From Liolophura sinensis (taxonomy: Eukaryota > Mollusca > Polyplacophora > Chitonida > Chitonidae): 64,000 nt of DNA. Location: positions 12,101,704 through 12,165,703 of the forward strand of contig NC_088304.1 of assembly GCF_032854445.1 (NCBI RefSeq), written 5' to 3'. The position numbers and the translations under genes were made by a program. Positions 45,501 to 56,335 of this stretch are shown here, one piece after another; position 1 is the stretch's first letter; each line of letters starts with the position of its first letter. The notes beneath the pieces are model-generated. The model was not told where the DNA came from. It made no database searches and worked only from the letters and a program-made list of their open reading frames with translations.

Positions 45501-45546
45501 CTCAACCCACTGCGTTGCGGTAGTAAGGGACGTAGAAACAGAATAG
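39340..45546 (+). CDS. histidine N-acetyltransferase-like GNAT protein (NAT16/HISAT family), copy D
   Basis: Third intact member: exons 39340-39504, 41091-41327 and 45010-45546, phase 0 throughout, 312 residues. It is the most diverged copy (MAEELTCRRATLEDRQ, GRDYMPDQY; exon 3 has a few extra residues near SPGRDKSS). The core blocks LQGRGIYGRLWRYLRD, LFPRRLVINWHVYFPIVENV and STHCVAV are kept. It ends ..VVRDVETE rather than ..LIREI. The exon 2 donor is ACG|GTCAGT, less standard than in A and C. Intron 2 hosts a Tc1 transposon. Substrate inferred from the family only; the divergence could reflect a different substrate. Confidence 0.85.
40045..40225 (+). mobile_element. SINE, head truncated
   Basis: CAGCTCATGCTGGCTTCCTC to GGCGTAAAACACCAATCC, then an A-rich tail. 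In intron 1 of copy D. Confidence 0.8.
40295..40455 (-). mobile_element. SINE, head truncated (reversed)
   Basis: ATTTATTTATTTGATTGGTG through CCATCTGCAGGTTGCTG. It faces the preceding SINE tail-to-tail, so transcripts of this intron could fold. Confidence 0.8.
40500..40690 (-). repeat. R2 retroelement 3' fragment (reversed)
   Basis: CGTCGAAACAGACATTCGTA, CCCAAAACGACGTTTAACAC and GAATCATACAAAGAGAAGC are the reverse complement of the R2 3' end. Confidence 0.75.
40715..40785 (-). mobile_element. SINE head fragment
   Basis: CCAGAGAGGAAGCCAGCATG to GTGAGAGGCCCCTGG. Confidence 0.7.
41091..41327 (+). CDS. acetyltransferase D exon 2
   Basis: 79 codons, acceptor TTAATTACAG, donor ACG|GTCAGT. Confidence 0.85.
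41504..41546. repeat. 12-bp perfect inverted repeat
   Basis: GTACCGTCCTCG and CGAGGACGGTAC are separated by 19 nt, which include a GTGG/CCAC pair. Nearby (41637-41655) lies AAGGCCTCATCAGGCCTT. Function unknown. Confidence 0.7.
41992..42110 (+). repeat. R1 repeat, proximal part
   Basis: ACATTACCGGTGAAATGCAGC, CTTGTCAATTTACC and GGGGTTTTATTCTGA. Confidence 0.7.
42145..43673 (-). mobile_element. Tc1 transposon, almost complete
   Basis: A 1.53-kb element has 27-bp perfect terminal inverted repeats (AACTACCAGGCAAAAGAAAG then GTTTCAC) flanked by TA at 42143-42144 and 43674-43675. It lies in intron 2 of copy D, opposite to the gene. Confidence 0.9.
42411..43398 (-). pseudogene. Tc1-type transposase (DD34E), one stop and one frameshift
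   Basis: About 329 codons from MPRLTQAQRD to GGHTRY, the usual length for Tc1. An N-terminal helix-turn-helix region (MGVSQRHIARTFNCS) is followed by a GRPR-type hook (RSGRPR) and the catalytic acids: D in VLFTDESRF, D in LQHDNARPHT, E in NPIEHLWDH. The last two are 34 residues apart. An in-frame TGA at 42904-42906 (probably CGA to TGA) and a frameshift near 42510-42520 break it, so it is inactive as read. The two lesions suggest a recent death. Confidence 0.9.
43858..44098. mobile_element. possible MITE
   Basis: Ends CTGGACCCAGTTGTATGAAC and, reversed, CCAGGGGCCAAGTGTTCAAA form a loose inverted repeat of about 40 bp. No target duplication was identified. Confidence 0.4.
44099..45009. other. 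copy D intron 2, last part
   Basis: No element is recognised. A T-rich tract (44985-45004) leads to the exon 3 acceptor. Confidence 0.4.
45010..45546 (+). CDS. acetyltransferase D exon 3
   Basis: Acceptor TTTGTACAG, TAG stop at 45544; 178 residues. Confidence 0.85.
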   Translation, partial: PINVYILRREIISKLPSDPCIHVQEIGMDELRRILTDKDLSSILFPRRLVINWHVYFPIVENVDVIASLEPYITRSLSPGRDKSSDLIIFGVWFQSTDHLAYNLDVYGDANNVECIVEHLKLHAFKAMAVSDGEIRFMVFAESKLLRPIDVACQQLHTIPGQFFSTHCVAVVRDVETE

Positions 45547-46223
45547 GAGTCTGTTCCTGTACGTGGCTGATACCTGAATCGGTCTGGTATTGGAGAGAGT
45601 GAATTTTAACGGCTCTCAATTTTATGGGAGGAGGAAACTGGAGTGCCCTTAGTAAAGCACCGACCTTTGTCAAGCACCTGACAAACATCCTGACTGAAAG
45701 CCGCGACCGAAACAACGAAGCTACATTCGAACGGGCGAATCCATTGGTCAGTGGCCTCATGCTCGCCGTCATCCATCGCTTGGATCATCTACACCAGATT
45801 TGGTATTGAACACTTTGTAAAAAAAACCACAGGTCATGTGTAGAAAGCACTCTATTGTCTTTCATGAGATCAATGTCCGAAGCCGAATACTATGTTTGTA
45901 TACTATACCTCACTGAGTCAACAGTTACTCCATCAGACCTAAAAATGATATTTTTATTATAAATAGTACATGTAGATGTAAATATATTTAGCCTTTTGAT
46001 ATATCCATTAATGTCATAACAAAGATAAGTTATGAACTGATGTACATCCAACAACTAATCTTTCATTTATTTGGAGCTAGGCATATTAAAATACTAATCA
46101 GTAATACACCATTTCGTGTACGTGGTAATGTCAGGGTAATATTCAGGCTATATTAGGAAATCCTTTAACCACTACATTTGGGTTCAGGTTCGATCTTAGC
46201 TGAACCGTTTCAATCCACCTATA
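45547..46223. other. 3' flank of copy D
   Basis: No consensus AATAAA is evident close to the stop. No other feature is recognised. Confidence 0.4.
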
Positions 46224-46494
46224 GTGGGGCCTCCGTGGCTCAGTCGGTTAGCGCGCTAGCGCAGCGTAATGACCCAGGAGCCTCTCACCAATGCGGTCGC
46301 TGTGAGTTCAAGTCCAGCTCATGCTGGCTTCCTCTCCGGCCGTAAGTGGGAACGTCTGTCAGCAACCTGCGGATGGTCGTGGGTTTCCCCGGGCTGTGCC
46401 CGGTTTCCACCTACCATAATGCTGGCCGCCGTCGTATAAGTGAAATATTCTTGAGTACGGCGTAAAACACCAATCATATAAATAAATAAATAAA
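46224..46494 (+). mobile_element. full-length tRNA-derived SINE with 14-bp target-site duplication
   Basis: Reference copy of the window: A box TGGCTCAGTCGG at 46236-46247, B box GTTCAAGTCC at 46306-46315, then the conserved body and AAATAAATAAAT tail. It is flanked by TCAATCCACCTATA at 46210-46223 and 46495-46508. The perfect duplication implies recent insertion. Confidence 0.95.
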
Positions 46495-46714
46495 TCAATC
46501 CACCTATACCCAATCTTTTGGCCAGCTAAGTCGACCTATCCATTCCTCTGACATATGAGGAACATAGCGTTCTGATACTTTGCCGGTCCATTATGATATA
46601 TGGGGGAGGAGACAAATCTTGATTTGCTAGAAGTGAGTTGTCCAAAACTAGCATCTGAGTTCGTCTGATCTCTGAAGTCTCTGAAGCAATACGTCAAGCT
46701 ATATTGTATGGGAG

Positions 46715-47235
46715 TACCGTGAGTCCTTATTCATGTGACAATTGATAATGGTAGTGCCAAGGTACGAGGGTAGTGCCTTACCGGATACTGTATGACATAT
46801 ACTGTTGACTGTACTGAGTATACTTCTGGCGAATCCCTGTTCATGTGACTAGGGATATGGACAGTGCCTTATACACCAGGTACTGTCTGAATGACGAACA
46901 TCCCCAGGCGACTATACCTTGGCCATACTGTTTATACTGCTGGCGAACCCCTGTTCGTGTGACAGGGGATATGCACAGTGTTGTGTGCATCATGCACTGT
47001 CTGAATGGCGGACATCCCCAGGCGACAAGTTTGGCTCTTCCATACATATCTCTGGCGAATCCCTATTCATGTGATAGGGGATATGCATAGTGCTGTACAT
47101 ACTAGGTACTACCTGAATGGCGAATATATCTAGGCGGCAAGTTTGGCTTTTCTGTATATACTCCTGGCGAATCCCTGTTCATGTGACAAGGAACACACAC
47201 CAGGCACTGTCTGACAGATGAACATCCCTGTTACT
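46715..47235. repeat. about 112-bp tandem repeat with a hairpin
   Basis: TGGCGAATCCCTGTTCATG-like starts recur at about 46827, 46941, 47051 and 47165, with a degraded unit before. Each unit carries CCCCTGTTC.TGTGACAGGGG-like inverted words that would form a stem of about 7 bp. Confidence 0.8.
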
Positions 47236-47388
47236 GTCACACTGATGAATGGAACCGAGGGCTGTGGTATTGACATTGACTTTATCATTATTAGGTTAAG
47301 TTCCTAGCAGTTTCTCAGATCACACCGATTGGAAACTGCTATTAAACACTTGAATGTCTCTAATATATCCTAAACTACATCCATTGTG

Positions 47389-47510
47389 TCCAATTCTGCA
47401 TTGAGTATGTCCAATTCTGCATTGAGTATGTCCAATTCTGCATTGAGTATGTCCAATTCTGCATTGGGTATGTCCAATTCGGCATTCGGTATGTCAAATT
47501 ATACACCCGG
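47389..47510. repeat. 21-bp tandem repeat, about six units
   Basis: TGTCCAATTCTGCATTGAGTA-type units are perfect for four repeats and then decay at the right end. Confidence 0.9.
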
Positions 47511-47827
47511 CATCTCCATTTAGGCCTTTACATCACGTTGAAAGCATGGAAACTCCTAAGAAAATGGATAAAAAAACATGATATTACTGCCAGGTTTATG
47601 GTTGTGGGCACGAGTGCACACAGTACACAATTATCTTTAGCCACATACATGATAAACCCGCCAATTTTAAAGGAAGGAAGTTTTAGCGGTATTCGAGCTT
47701 CAGATTTCACTGCCAGTAAACAGATAGCCCTGCAGCTAGAACTGTCCATCATCGATTGGGCAAGCAACAGCCACCCACTCTCCCCACCCCGTGTCCCTAC
47801 CCTTGCCACCACAATCAGTGTTAGAAA

Positions 47828-48055
47828 GTCCATGGCCTAATGATAGCGCTGTAGAATGCCCAAAGAGCCTCTTCAGTGCCATCGCTGTGAGTTCAAGCCG
47901 AGCGCATGCTGGCTTCCTCTCCACCGTGAATAGTTCTGTCAGTAAACGGCCGATGATTGCACGTTTCCCCTCGTGTTCCACCCGGTATCCTCCCACCATC
48001 ATGCTGACTTCCGTCATAAACGAAATATTCTTGAGTACGGTGTATGAATCAAATA
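47828..48055 (+). mobile_element. tRNA-derived SINE, nearly full length
   Basis: A degraded A box (TGGCCTAATGATAG), B box GTTCAAGCCG, body, and a short AAATAAATC tail. Confidence 0.75.
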
Positions 48056-48759
48056 AATCAAAATATTGAAACAAGTATAGCGGCAAATGTATACCTAAGA
48101 ACAACAAGCTGTGCTCAGTCACGCTCTTACTGGATCATCTAGAATATGTATTCTGGAGTGAAGTTAGCCACCATTAACCGTCTATCTGAACATCAAATGC
48201 AGCCAATACATTTGTTCAACGCTCATCAAAGAAAGCTTTTCATGGAAGCATAAATTCTATCCATATCTTAAGATCATTGCATGACTAAACACATTCTGTC
48301 ATTTGTGTTACAGTCACTCTATACCTATCTGTGTTAACCAAAATCAATTCATTAATTTGTTAATGTCACAATGAATTTCACACAGTATTTATATGCATCT
48401 TTAGAGTGTTTTCTTTCCTACTTAACGTAATAAAGTATTCCCTTTATCAAACAATTGTCTTTTTTTCTCAGCTGCAAATTGCAAGTATTATAATGCTCTT
48501 TAAGGTAAAAGAAAGCTAAATTATGACGTAATGTTCAACGTATAGACAACTGAATACTATGGGTAAAATACTTGCATTTGGTTTTTTTTTTTTGATTTTG
48601 TAAAGAGTGTTGAAAGGCATTCAAATTTTTTGAATACTATAGTGGGCTTAATGAACCATACTGACGTTATCTAGGGACTCTGGCGTCAAATCACCTTTTT
48701 TCCTGATGTTCATTAGAAGGAAGAATTTTTGGGGAACATTATTTCAGTAAGCTTTCATT
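48056..48759. other. no gene recognised
   Basis: AT-rich sequence without a supported element. Confidence 0.4.
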
Positions 48760-49032
48760 CACGAGTATGTTATGGTCCATAAATCCCACCACAGAATTCA
48801 AATATTTGAGCGCATTTAACTCTTTTCGCAAAAATCTAAAAAAAATATATCAAAGTATATTTGTGCATAGTTTTAAGTGGGATAAACTTCCTGAGGCGTC
48901 AGAGTTCCTAACTTCTGATAGTATGGTCCATAAAGCCCACCTTAGAATTCAAATATTTGAGCGAATTTAACTTTTTTCACAAAAAGTCTAATAAAAATAT
49001 TAAAGTATATTTGTGCCTAGTCTTAAGTGTTC
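48760..49032. repeat. direct duplication, about 154-bp period
   Basis: GTTATGGTCCATAAATCCCACC to TGTGCATAGTTTTAAGTG recurs as AGTATGGTCCATAAAGCCCACC to TGTGCCTAGTCTTAAGTG. Confidence 0.8.
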
Positions 49033-49229
49033 TATTTAGTGATGCCTACTTGAAATTCTTTTGGAGGTCTTCTCCTTTAACATTTTCTTTTCGATTCAGA
49101 TAATTCCTACACTCTACAACCATATTTTAACTCAAGAAGACACAGTATATGTACACACACCTACTCATTCCTCGTCGTTAAATGCTTGAAAACACATACA
49201 CACACACATACGTAAGTACATACACACAC

Positions 49230-49445
49230 GCACATGCAGTTCAGCCTGAGGGGGATAGTGAGGCGACTTGTTGACCCGTATCAGTATAATGGCTCGAGCG
49301 GGGCAGCTTACTTACCTTCGATAAATCGTCTCAGTGAAGCAGCACTAGATGAAAGAGCAGTGGAAATCCGCCCTGCAACAAGGACATGCACTCTAAGGAT
49401 TCCATCGTCGTCATATGACTGAAAAATTGTTGAGCACGACCTTAA

Positions 49446-49501
<56 letters not shown>

Positions 49502-49905
49502 CATACATACATACATACATACATACATACATACATACATACATACATACATACATACATACATACATGAAATCCAGTACCATCTTCGACATACAACACT
49601 ACTTGTAATACATATACCGTGTCTTCCTGTCACAGGGTTTCCAAAGTGCCGCTACCACTGAAGTATCATACCGAAGACACCAGGCGTGACATCCCACTCA
49701 GTAGTATTGTACTGACAAAGGACCAACAAGGCCTATTTCCTTGCTCTAAACTCTCAGTGATGAGCGCCATGCGAGGCAGCAACAAGTACCATTTTAGAAT
49801 CTTTGGTGTGACCCGGACAGGGGTTAATCCTGGGATTCCCGACTTCGAGGCGAACGCTTTCACCCCTAGCGCCACGGAAAAGGTGTCATGTAACGCGAGC
49901 AGCCA
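49230..49905 (-). repeat. R3 composite repeat with CA/CATA microsatellite
   Basis: Reverse orientation of 13465-14130: the right part (49234-49445) and the left part (49567-49905) flank CA repeats (about 49449-49498) and CATA repeats (49499-49566). The open frames called across it are microsatellite artefacts. Confidence 0.85.
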
Positions 49906-50159
49906 AGAGTTTTGAATGAGTCCGAAAGACAAAAAAATGTCTTGTGCGCACACATTTAATCTACATCCAAATTGTGAGCATAAGTTATTAGTTATGGTTG
50001 ATAAAAGAAATATGTATTTCATTGCGCTTTGATTGCAACTGTTCATATGTCCAATGTTCTGAGTTTACTTAGCACGATTGGTATACACCCACCAGCTCTA
50101 AATCACAAAACAAAACATCCCTTATAGTTTCTATATATACATAGTTAAAGACATAGAGA

Positions 50160-50480
50160 GTAAAACCAGAACAGCGTCGACAGTGTTATATTTGGCAGAT
50201 GGTCACACATAATACGGCGTCTTGTCAGTTTACCTCAGTTACGGCTTTACAGTTTTTACTTTACTAGCTGTCCATGTAAACGCTTAAACAGTAGCACCAT
50301 GGTTTAAGCAGAATTAAGTTAAAAAAAGTGTGGTGATGATAACTGGAATTTATTAGACGTCATTGGTCTAGAATTACTCAACGCTGTGTTGTCATCACAT
50401 TTAACATACAATCACATTAAAACAATGCAATGACACCAGGCAACATGGCTTAACTAAGCAGAATTAGGGGAAAAATGCTG

Positions 50481-50520
<40 letters not shown>

Positions 50521-50850
50521 ATTGGTGTTTTACGCCGTACTCAAGAATATTTCACTTATATGACGGCGGCCAGCATTATGGTGGGTGGAAACCGGGCAGA
50601 GCCCGGGGGAAACCCACGACCATCCGCAGGTTGCTGACAGACCTTCCCACTTACGGCCGGAGAGGAAGCCAGCATGAGCTGGACTTGAACTCACAGCGAC
50701 CGCATTGGTGAGAGGCTCCTGGGTCATTACGCTGCGCTAGCGCGCTAACCGACTGAGCCACGGAGGCCCCTACCGAAAAATGCTGTGAAGAAATATTCAA
50801 AATGTTATGTTGTCATCACAATTAGCAAGCAATAACAATAAAATGTCTTA
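50160..50850 (+). repeat. R1 repeat copy interrupted by a SINE
   Basis: The R1 body 50160-50483 has GTAAAACCAGAACAGCGTCG, CATGTAAACGC, TAGACGTCATTGGTC and GTTGTCATCACATTTAAC. After the SINE the distal end continues at 50789-50850. Confidence 0.8.
50484..50774 (-). mobile_element. full-length SINE with 14-bp target-site duplication
   Basis: Reversed SINE with a pure poly-T tail of about 35 nt on the left and a GGAGGCCCC head end on the right. It is flanked by GAAAAATGCTGTGA at 50470-50483 and 50775-50788. It has the most intact body together with 46224. Confidence 0.95.
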
Positions 50851-52440
50851 CACGGTCATCTTGGGTTAGGGGATGGCCACTCGGGTCGGGCATGGACATC
50901 TCGTATGAGAAAGAAGTTGAGAAAATCCCGTGATCTCAGCCAGGCTGCGAGTCGTGTTGTGATGGAAGAAAAGCTGTCTAGTTTGTTTCCCTTCAGTCTG
51001 ATCACATCTAGTTCTTCGCTAATCTCGCGCAAACAAGCGGCGATGGTTAGGCATGTCTGCGTTAGCGCCATTTTGAATCCGGCAGCGATGGTTTTCGTCG
51101 AGATGTCGAACTTTGTATTCAAATCACCGGATAACTGTTGTTCATTACGAGGGCTGTTTAACCATCACTTATTCGCCATGTTCGTTCCACTCGACTGGTC
51201 AGCTCTCGTACAACACAGCCCAGGACACGTTTAGAATAATAACCTGGTATCGGCAGACAATGCCCTGAAGGTACTGACCAAGAGTGACCAGCCTGAGTTC
51301 AGTGCGGTGTTTAGTGCGGCCAGAGCAGCAGCATCACGATGGCGCATACAAGTAGTTCCTTATACAACTCTGGTCAATAGCAAGAACCTCTCCACAACTG
51401 GGCGCATCTTATACAGGAAGTGGTCAAATGGCCGAATCACACTCGACCATAGATCCCTCTGGCCACCTCACAGCCATCAATGCCAGGGTATAGGATGACC
51501 AGGCAAGAGGTTTCCAACAGACCCCAGCGTTGACGCTAATGAGATAGCCCCTGCAATCCATTAACACCCAAATCATATTACTACGCGTGAATGGCCAGCT
51601 ATTACCGGTTTCTCGGTGAATGCTTACATTTCATGGGTGTGGTGAGGAAGGTGGGGGTAGAATGGTAAGCACGTCGACGGATTAATCCCACAGCGGTTAT
51701 GTAATATTATTACGTTCTGGAGTCCGTATGTTCATTGTAATGTACATTGTGCATGCTATATTGTCCATTTAATTCACTACAGAATGTTTGACCTATTCAT
51801 GTATGAATCAGATGAACAATTTTATTGTATATCATTTATGTATATAGGCCCCTAACCACATACTCTACATTTTATTACCTTAATGATATTTTACCTTAAT
51901 GATTTATTACTTTGATGATTTATTACATATTTACCCGGTGTCCTTTCACTGAAAATCACTAAACCATGACCTGTAAGGCTATGTGGTTACATTCGATTAA
52001 ATGCAGTTCAAAACTTTATTCACGAACGTCACGCAATTGTAAATATAAGTAAAACGGCGAAAGAAAAACTGCAGAAGGTTTGTCATCTCCCTTGAATTTA
52101 AATACTGACAATAATATGGCAAAGGTGAACATAAGGACTTGATATATTGACATTTCGCAAAACGCATTTGCACTAAGACATAAGTAAACAAAAACACGTT
52201 ATAATTAACCTCATCCAGTAGTTACATAAATGCAGTTTCCTATAGATAGGCTATTGTCCCGACCAAAACTTCATGAAAGTTTAACGGATACAAAGGGCAT
52301 TGAGGCAGTGACATAGGGAAATATTGAAAATCGGCGCAGTTATGGTGTTATTTAAACGTCGTCACTCATTTCGTGTACGCATTAATGATTTTTTTTTTAT
52401 CAAGATGTGTCCGATTGAATTGAAGTCAGGTTGCACTGTC
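50851..52440. other. no gene recognised
   Basis: Contains short open frames on both strands (50856-51122 -, 50905-51234 +, 51307-51498 +) of slightly higher GC content than around. No domain, splice pair or repeat is recognised. Confidence 0.35.
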
Positions 52441-52545
52441 TGTATTTATTTATTCATTTATTTTATTGGTGTTTTACGCCGTACTCAACAATAATTCACT
52501 TATTTGACAACGATCAGCATTACGATGGGAGGAAATCGGCCAAAT
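52441..52545 (-). mobile_element. SINE 3' fragment (reversed)
   Basis: TATTGGTGTTTTACGCCGTA and CTCAACAATAATTCACTTAT. Confidence 0.75.
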
Positions 52546-52904
52546 ATCAGTGGTTTATCCCCGACATTCCACTTTCCAACATCCATTATACTGAACATTC
52601 TGACATAAGTGAAAAGTTCTCGACGGCCTTAGACAAAAATCTGGCAACCAATTAACATGTATGGGTTAACTAATATCAAGCAGGTCTTATATGTTAGATT
52701 ATTCCCAACGTTGCTGTTCGGGACCAGGATTTTCGTAGCACTGCTGCATAGAACAAGCAGTTGTACATATTGTGATCAAATATCCGTTAAGCTATTATGA
52801 CTGTGTGCCCCTTTGTTGTAAGCATAAGCTAATTGCATGAGGCGCTTTTCAGCTCGCATGATCATACTTCTAAATAAACAAATCCGCGTGGCGATATTAG
52901 CATT

Positions 52905-53215
52905 ACTTGAACAGATAGAATAATACTCTAATTAAGCTAGGCTGACAACAGGCCGGATTTCACAGTGTCGTCGATGTTCTGGCTTAACTCTCATGTCTCT
53001 CGTCTTTTGTATTATTTTCCTTGCAGGGTGCAAGTCCCTGATGGATGAGTTCGCATCAATCTTTCACTGTAGATCTAATGAAGCATTATGCGTCAGGAGT
53101 TTTTGTCCTCTCCCTGGCTTGGTGCGATGGTTTCACCTCGGATTTCACCGGTTACATGTCACCATTTGTAAACTACATGTATCACACTGTCGTCGCGCCT
53201 TTGGTTTCTAAGGTT
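52905..53215 (-). repeat. R1 repeat, two small pieces (reversed)
   Basis: CACAGTGTCGTCGATGTTCTGG at 52960-52982, and TTTCACCGGTTACATGTCACC with CACACTGTCGTCGCG at 53140-53200. Confidence 0.55.
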
Positions 53216-55031
53216 CTGTGGTTTGGCCGAATTCTAGGCTTCATAGGTTTCGTAAGTCGAGAATAGAAAAATACAAATAAAAAAAAAAATGAAAAGCGGG
53301 CTAAATTCTGAGTTGTTGCCGAAGTATGTAATGTTGTAAGCATGGGTAAAAATTACCAGATGTTTTTGTTGATCCATGCGTATATGACTTGTTCTGCTCA
53401 TGCGTACCAATTGCACCACTCGAAACAGCCATCTGGCTTATTGTCGTTTATAGGTGACATTACCATATGTCAGTACACACAACCTGGCAAACCTGACAAA
53501 GGGTGAGAGATTAAGGCGTTCAGCAGGGGTCAACATATACACATCATCGCTTTCGGTCACTTAATCCTCAACGTGAAAGCGGTCAGTGTGATTACGACAT
53601 TCAGGTACTGACCTGTCAGTGACCTTTCGACTTAACGCCTGCCGAGTTAATCGCTTGATTAACTCCATATATATCAGGTTATAGTAATTAGCTAGCACGT
53701 GCGCTGATGATGTCATTAGACCCGTTCGGTGTCTGGAGAATACCTGACCTGATTTGGATGCAGGGCAATAAATAATAATGTAAGACAATAATTATGAAGT
53801 AAATTTGCTTGTTTATGAAGCTTACTACAACCAAAAGTGCTTTTTTGGCTTATTTAAAAGCTATTAGTATAAATGTTATTAATATTATCGTTTTCATCAT
53901 GTTTATTTTGTTTTAATGGAGTTGTGATTACGAATACAAGACTATAGGTGAATTATTTAGTTCTTCCGTGGGGATCACATTCCTAATCCTCGTTTAGATC
54001 TAGCCGTGACTAATTGCACAAAGCCACGTGTGATTTTAATTATAAAAAATTCTAAATTTTTGGCACAGGAAGTTGACATTTTGACACTTTTGTCATAAAA
54101 TGATATTACTGAGGTGGTCAGAATTTTGATTTTTGTGGCTCGAAAATAACTCCTTAAATCCCGAAACAGCTTTGTCGATACGGTCCCTGACTTTGTGTCC
54201 AACACGCTGCTAAGGACAAACTGAATAGAGGTTCACTGGGAGAATTCAGACGTGTAAAATGTTTGAAAGAGAAACGTTATTTCTTTACATACATGGGGAA
54301 GTTTTGGTAATCGTGCACGCTGTAAAATGAGTAGCGAGTCTAGCAATTACCAAATAGCCCAAGGATACCATGTTATAGACTGCTTGTTTGCCCCACCCCT
54401 CACTTTCAAGATAGCAAAACAAACAAATAAACAAATCAATAAACGTAAATGTATGTATGTACAGAAGGGCACCATCTACAGCAACATCAGATAACATTTT
54501 CACTGAGTTTTAGAAAGGGGACTTTATTTAGTTGCATGCCTATTACAGGTACTATACTTTAAAGAGTTTTGAAATCTTGGTTGAGCTAAAGCTGTGATGT
54601 TGCTCATATTGCAATCTGTGAATTTATTTATGTTATTTGATAGATGTTTAGTCAAGAATTTTTCCGCTGTAGGATGATCGGCAGGTGTATGGGTAGGCGA
54701 GATTGCAATATAAAGTTAGTTGAGGTCAACACATTGCGAAATAGGACTGGAACGTTCTGGAAAAAAGTCAAGCGCGTGTCATATTGAAACGGTTTCAAAA
54801 CAATTGGAATAGATCCAGTGCAAGTTTATTGTAACCAGGCGATCAGCTAGAGCACATTGGCGTATGAGGGTTACGTAGAGGTCAACTTGGGCTAGCCTTG
54901 ACCAAAAAGAGTGTTTAGGCTGTTGTGTATACATGTTAACAGCGATCCCAGAGACAGACTGGCGGGCGCGGTCAGAGTAGATGAGTTGTTTTGCAGACAG
55001 ACCTATATTGTAAACAAATGTGAACACTAGG
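53216..55031. other. no gene recognised
   Basis: AT-rich sequence. No supported exon, despite short open frames on the - strand at 53975-54205 and 54779-55027. Confidence 0.35.
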
Positions 55032-55214
55032 ATGAAGTCTCAAATCGATTACCAACAAATCGGAAAATACCTTCGGATCATTGGTGAAGACATCGACAGC
55101 GCCCACAGGAAATCACAATCGACATTCCTACTGCGGGTAGCGCGACATTGGCTGAATCTCACGAGGGGTCGAGTGGCGCGTGATCCAGTGTCCGACGATG
55201 CGGCGCGCGGTTGA
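55032..55214 (+). CDS. candidate exon with a BAK-like BH3 motif
   Basis: A short open frame reads MKSQIDYQ then QIGKYLRIIGEDIDS. It matches the BH3 signature L-x3-G-[DE]-[DE] and resembles the BH3 region of BAK-type Bcl-2 proteins, which promote mitochondrial outer-membrane permeabilisation. Possible donors inside the frame are CTGCGG|GTAGCG (phase 0) and AGGG|GTCGAG (phase 1), neither strong. The next frame-compatible segment (56110-56253) is not a recognisable Bcl-2 piece. The call rests on one motif. Confidence 0.35.
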   Translation: MKSQIDYQQIGKYLRIIGEDIDSAHRKSQSTFLLRVARHWLNLTRGRVARDPVSDDAARG

Positions 55215-56109
55215 CGTCACAGGTTCATCTGCTCGAGGTAAAATGACGTTTGAAACCATGGAATTATATACATGTATATATACAGACAGAGCTGAAATCC
55301 GTGCACATGTCTACAGCCCTTATATATCAAACTTACAGGCAAGGAATATCATTTAGCGAATGTCGTCTTTCATTAACAAATCAACATTATGGTTTATACG
55401 CAAATGCTTTTATTCTATGGGTATTTCATCCGTATATGATATATTATTGGAAAACTTTAAAAAGCTCTTTGGTGATGGACAATTTTAAAAGCTTTGAGAT
55501 CAGTTTGGGTAAAATGAATTTTTAAAATTTATAAATAGGATTCTTTCATGGATTGTTTACCAAAACCTGTTTATCCTGCGCTCTACCAGGAACATATAAG
55601 CATAAATAATTTACTACTATAATAAACTATAATATACCAGTACTACATGTGCGATTGTTTGCTGGTTTACAACCGACGACAATCGTGATCAATACTTAAC
55701 TGTTCCTGCAGGAAGTGTGTATCGGTTCAAACTACACGATTTTTCTTCTTTCATTAATACGTTAAGTTGGGCTATAACACTGACTAGATAACGTCCAGCA
55801 CAAACAATCATATGTGCCAGGTAAATATAGCTACATGTTTTATCATGTATCAGAAATCCATATAGAGGCTTTCATTTTTGGATGTGTCATTTGGTGAAAA
55901 TCCTCGTGATCAGTTCATAACGGGCCCTTTCATGGTAGAATACTTCTGCAACTTTTGTCATAAGCAAAATCTGTAGAACAAAGTATAAATCCATTCTCGT
56001 GAGGTGTTCTGTGCGAGTATTCCATTACATAAACATATAATTGTTCGGTAACAATCTGACTTGTGTAATAAACATTTGTGCTGTATAATATATGTTTTAT
56101 TTATTTTAG

Positions 56110-56253
56110 GTCAGACTAACAAACTTTCACCAACGCTCTATACAACAATGGATACAGTGCTAAAGGGAAAATGGATATCTTACCGTGAGAGTTTGCACAA
56201 TCTGAGAAATACGTGGATGGGACTGAAGGCAAAACTATTAAGGTCACAGTCAG
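56110..56253 (+). CDS. candidate internal exon, product unknown
   Basis: Acceptor TTATTTTAG and donor TCAG|GTATTG enclose a 144-nt phase 1-1 open segment (..TLYTTMDTVLKGKW.., ..LRNTWMGLKAKLLRSQS). It could join 55032-55214 through a phase 1 donor. The family is not recognised. Confidence 0.25.
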
Positions 56254-56335
56254 GTATTGGAAAAACTGTGCCTGGTACTGCATACGCACAGAATTAAGTA
56301 ATAGAAAGACGTAATAAACACGCTGAGTCAGAAAC

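Noticed and set aside
46236-46315. Free-standing tRNA gene from A and B boxes
   Set aside because: The boxes form the head of a complete SINE with body, tail and target duplication; no tRNA cloverleaf ends at the expected length.
47538-47840. 100-codon + frame between repeats
   Set aside because: No domain, start context or splice partner, and the antisense frame is equally open.
49308-49633. Cys/Val/Tyr/Met repeat proteins
   Set aside because: They are translations of the CA/CATA microsatellite.
53045-53266. Possible BH1 motif (LWFGRILGFIGF) before a GTAAGT donor
   Set aside because: It follows R1 repeat sequence, carries an extra residue within the motif, and lies upstream of the BH3 candidate, the wrong order for one Bcl-2 gene.
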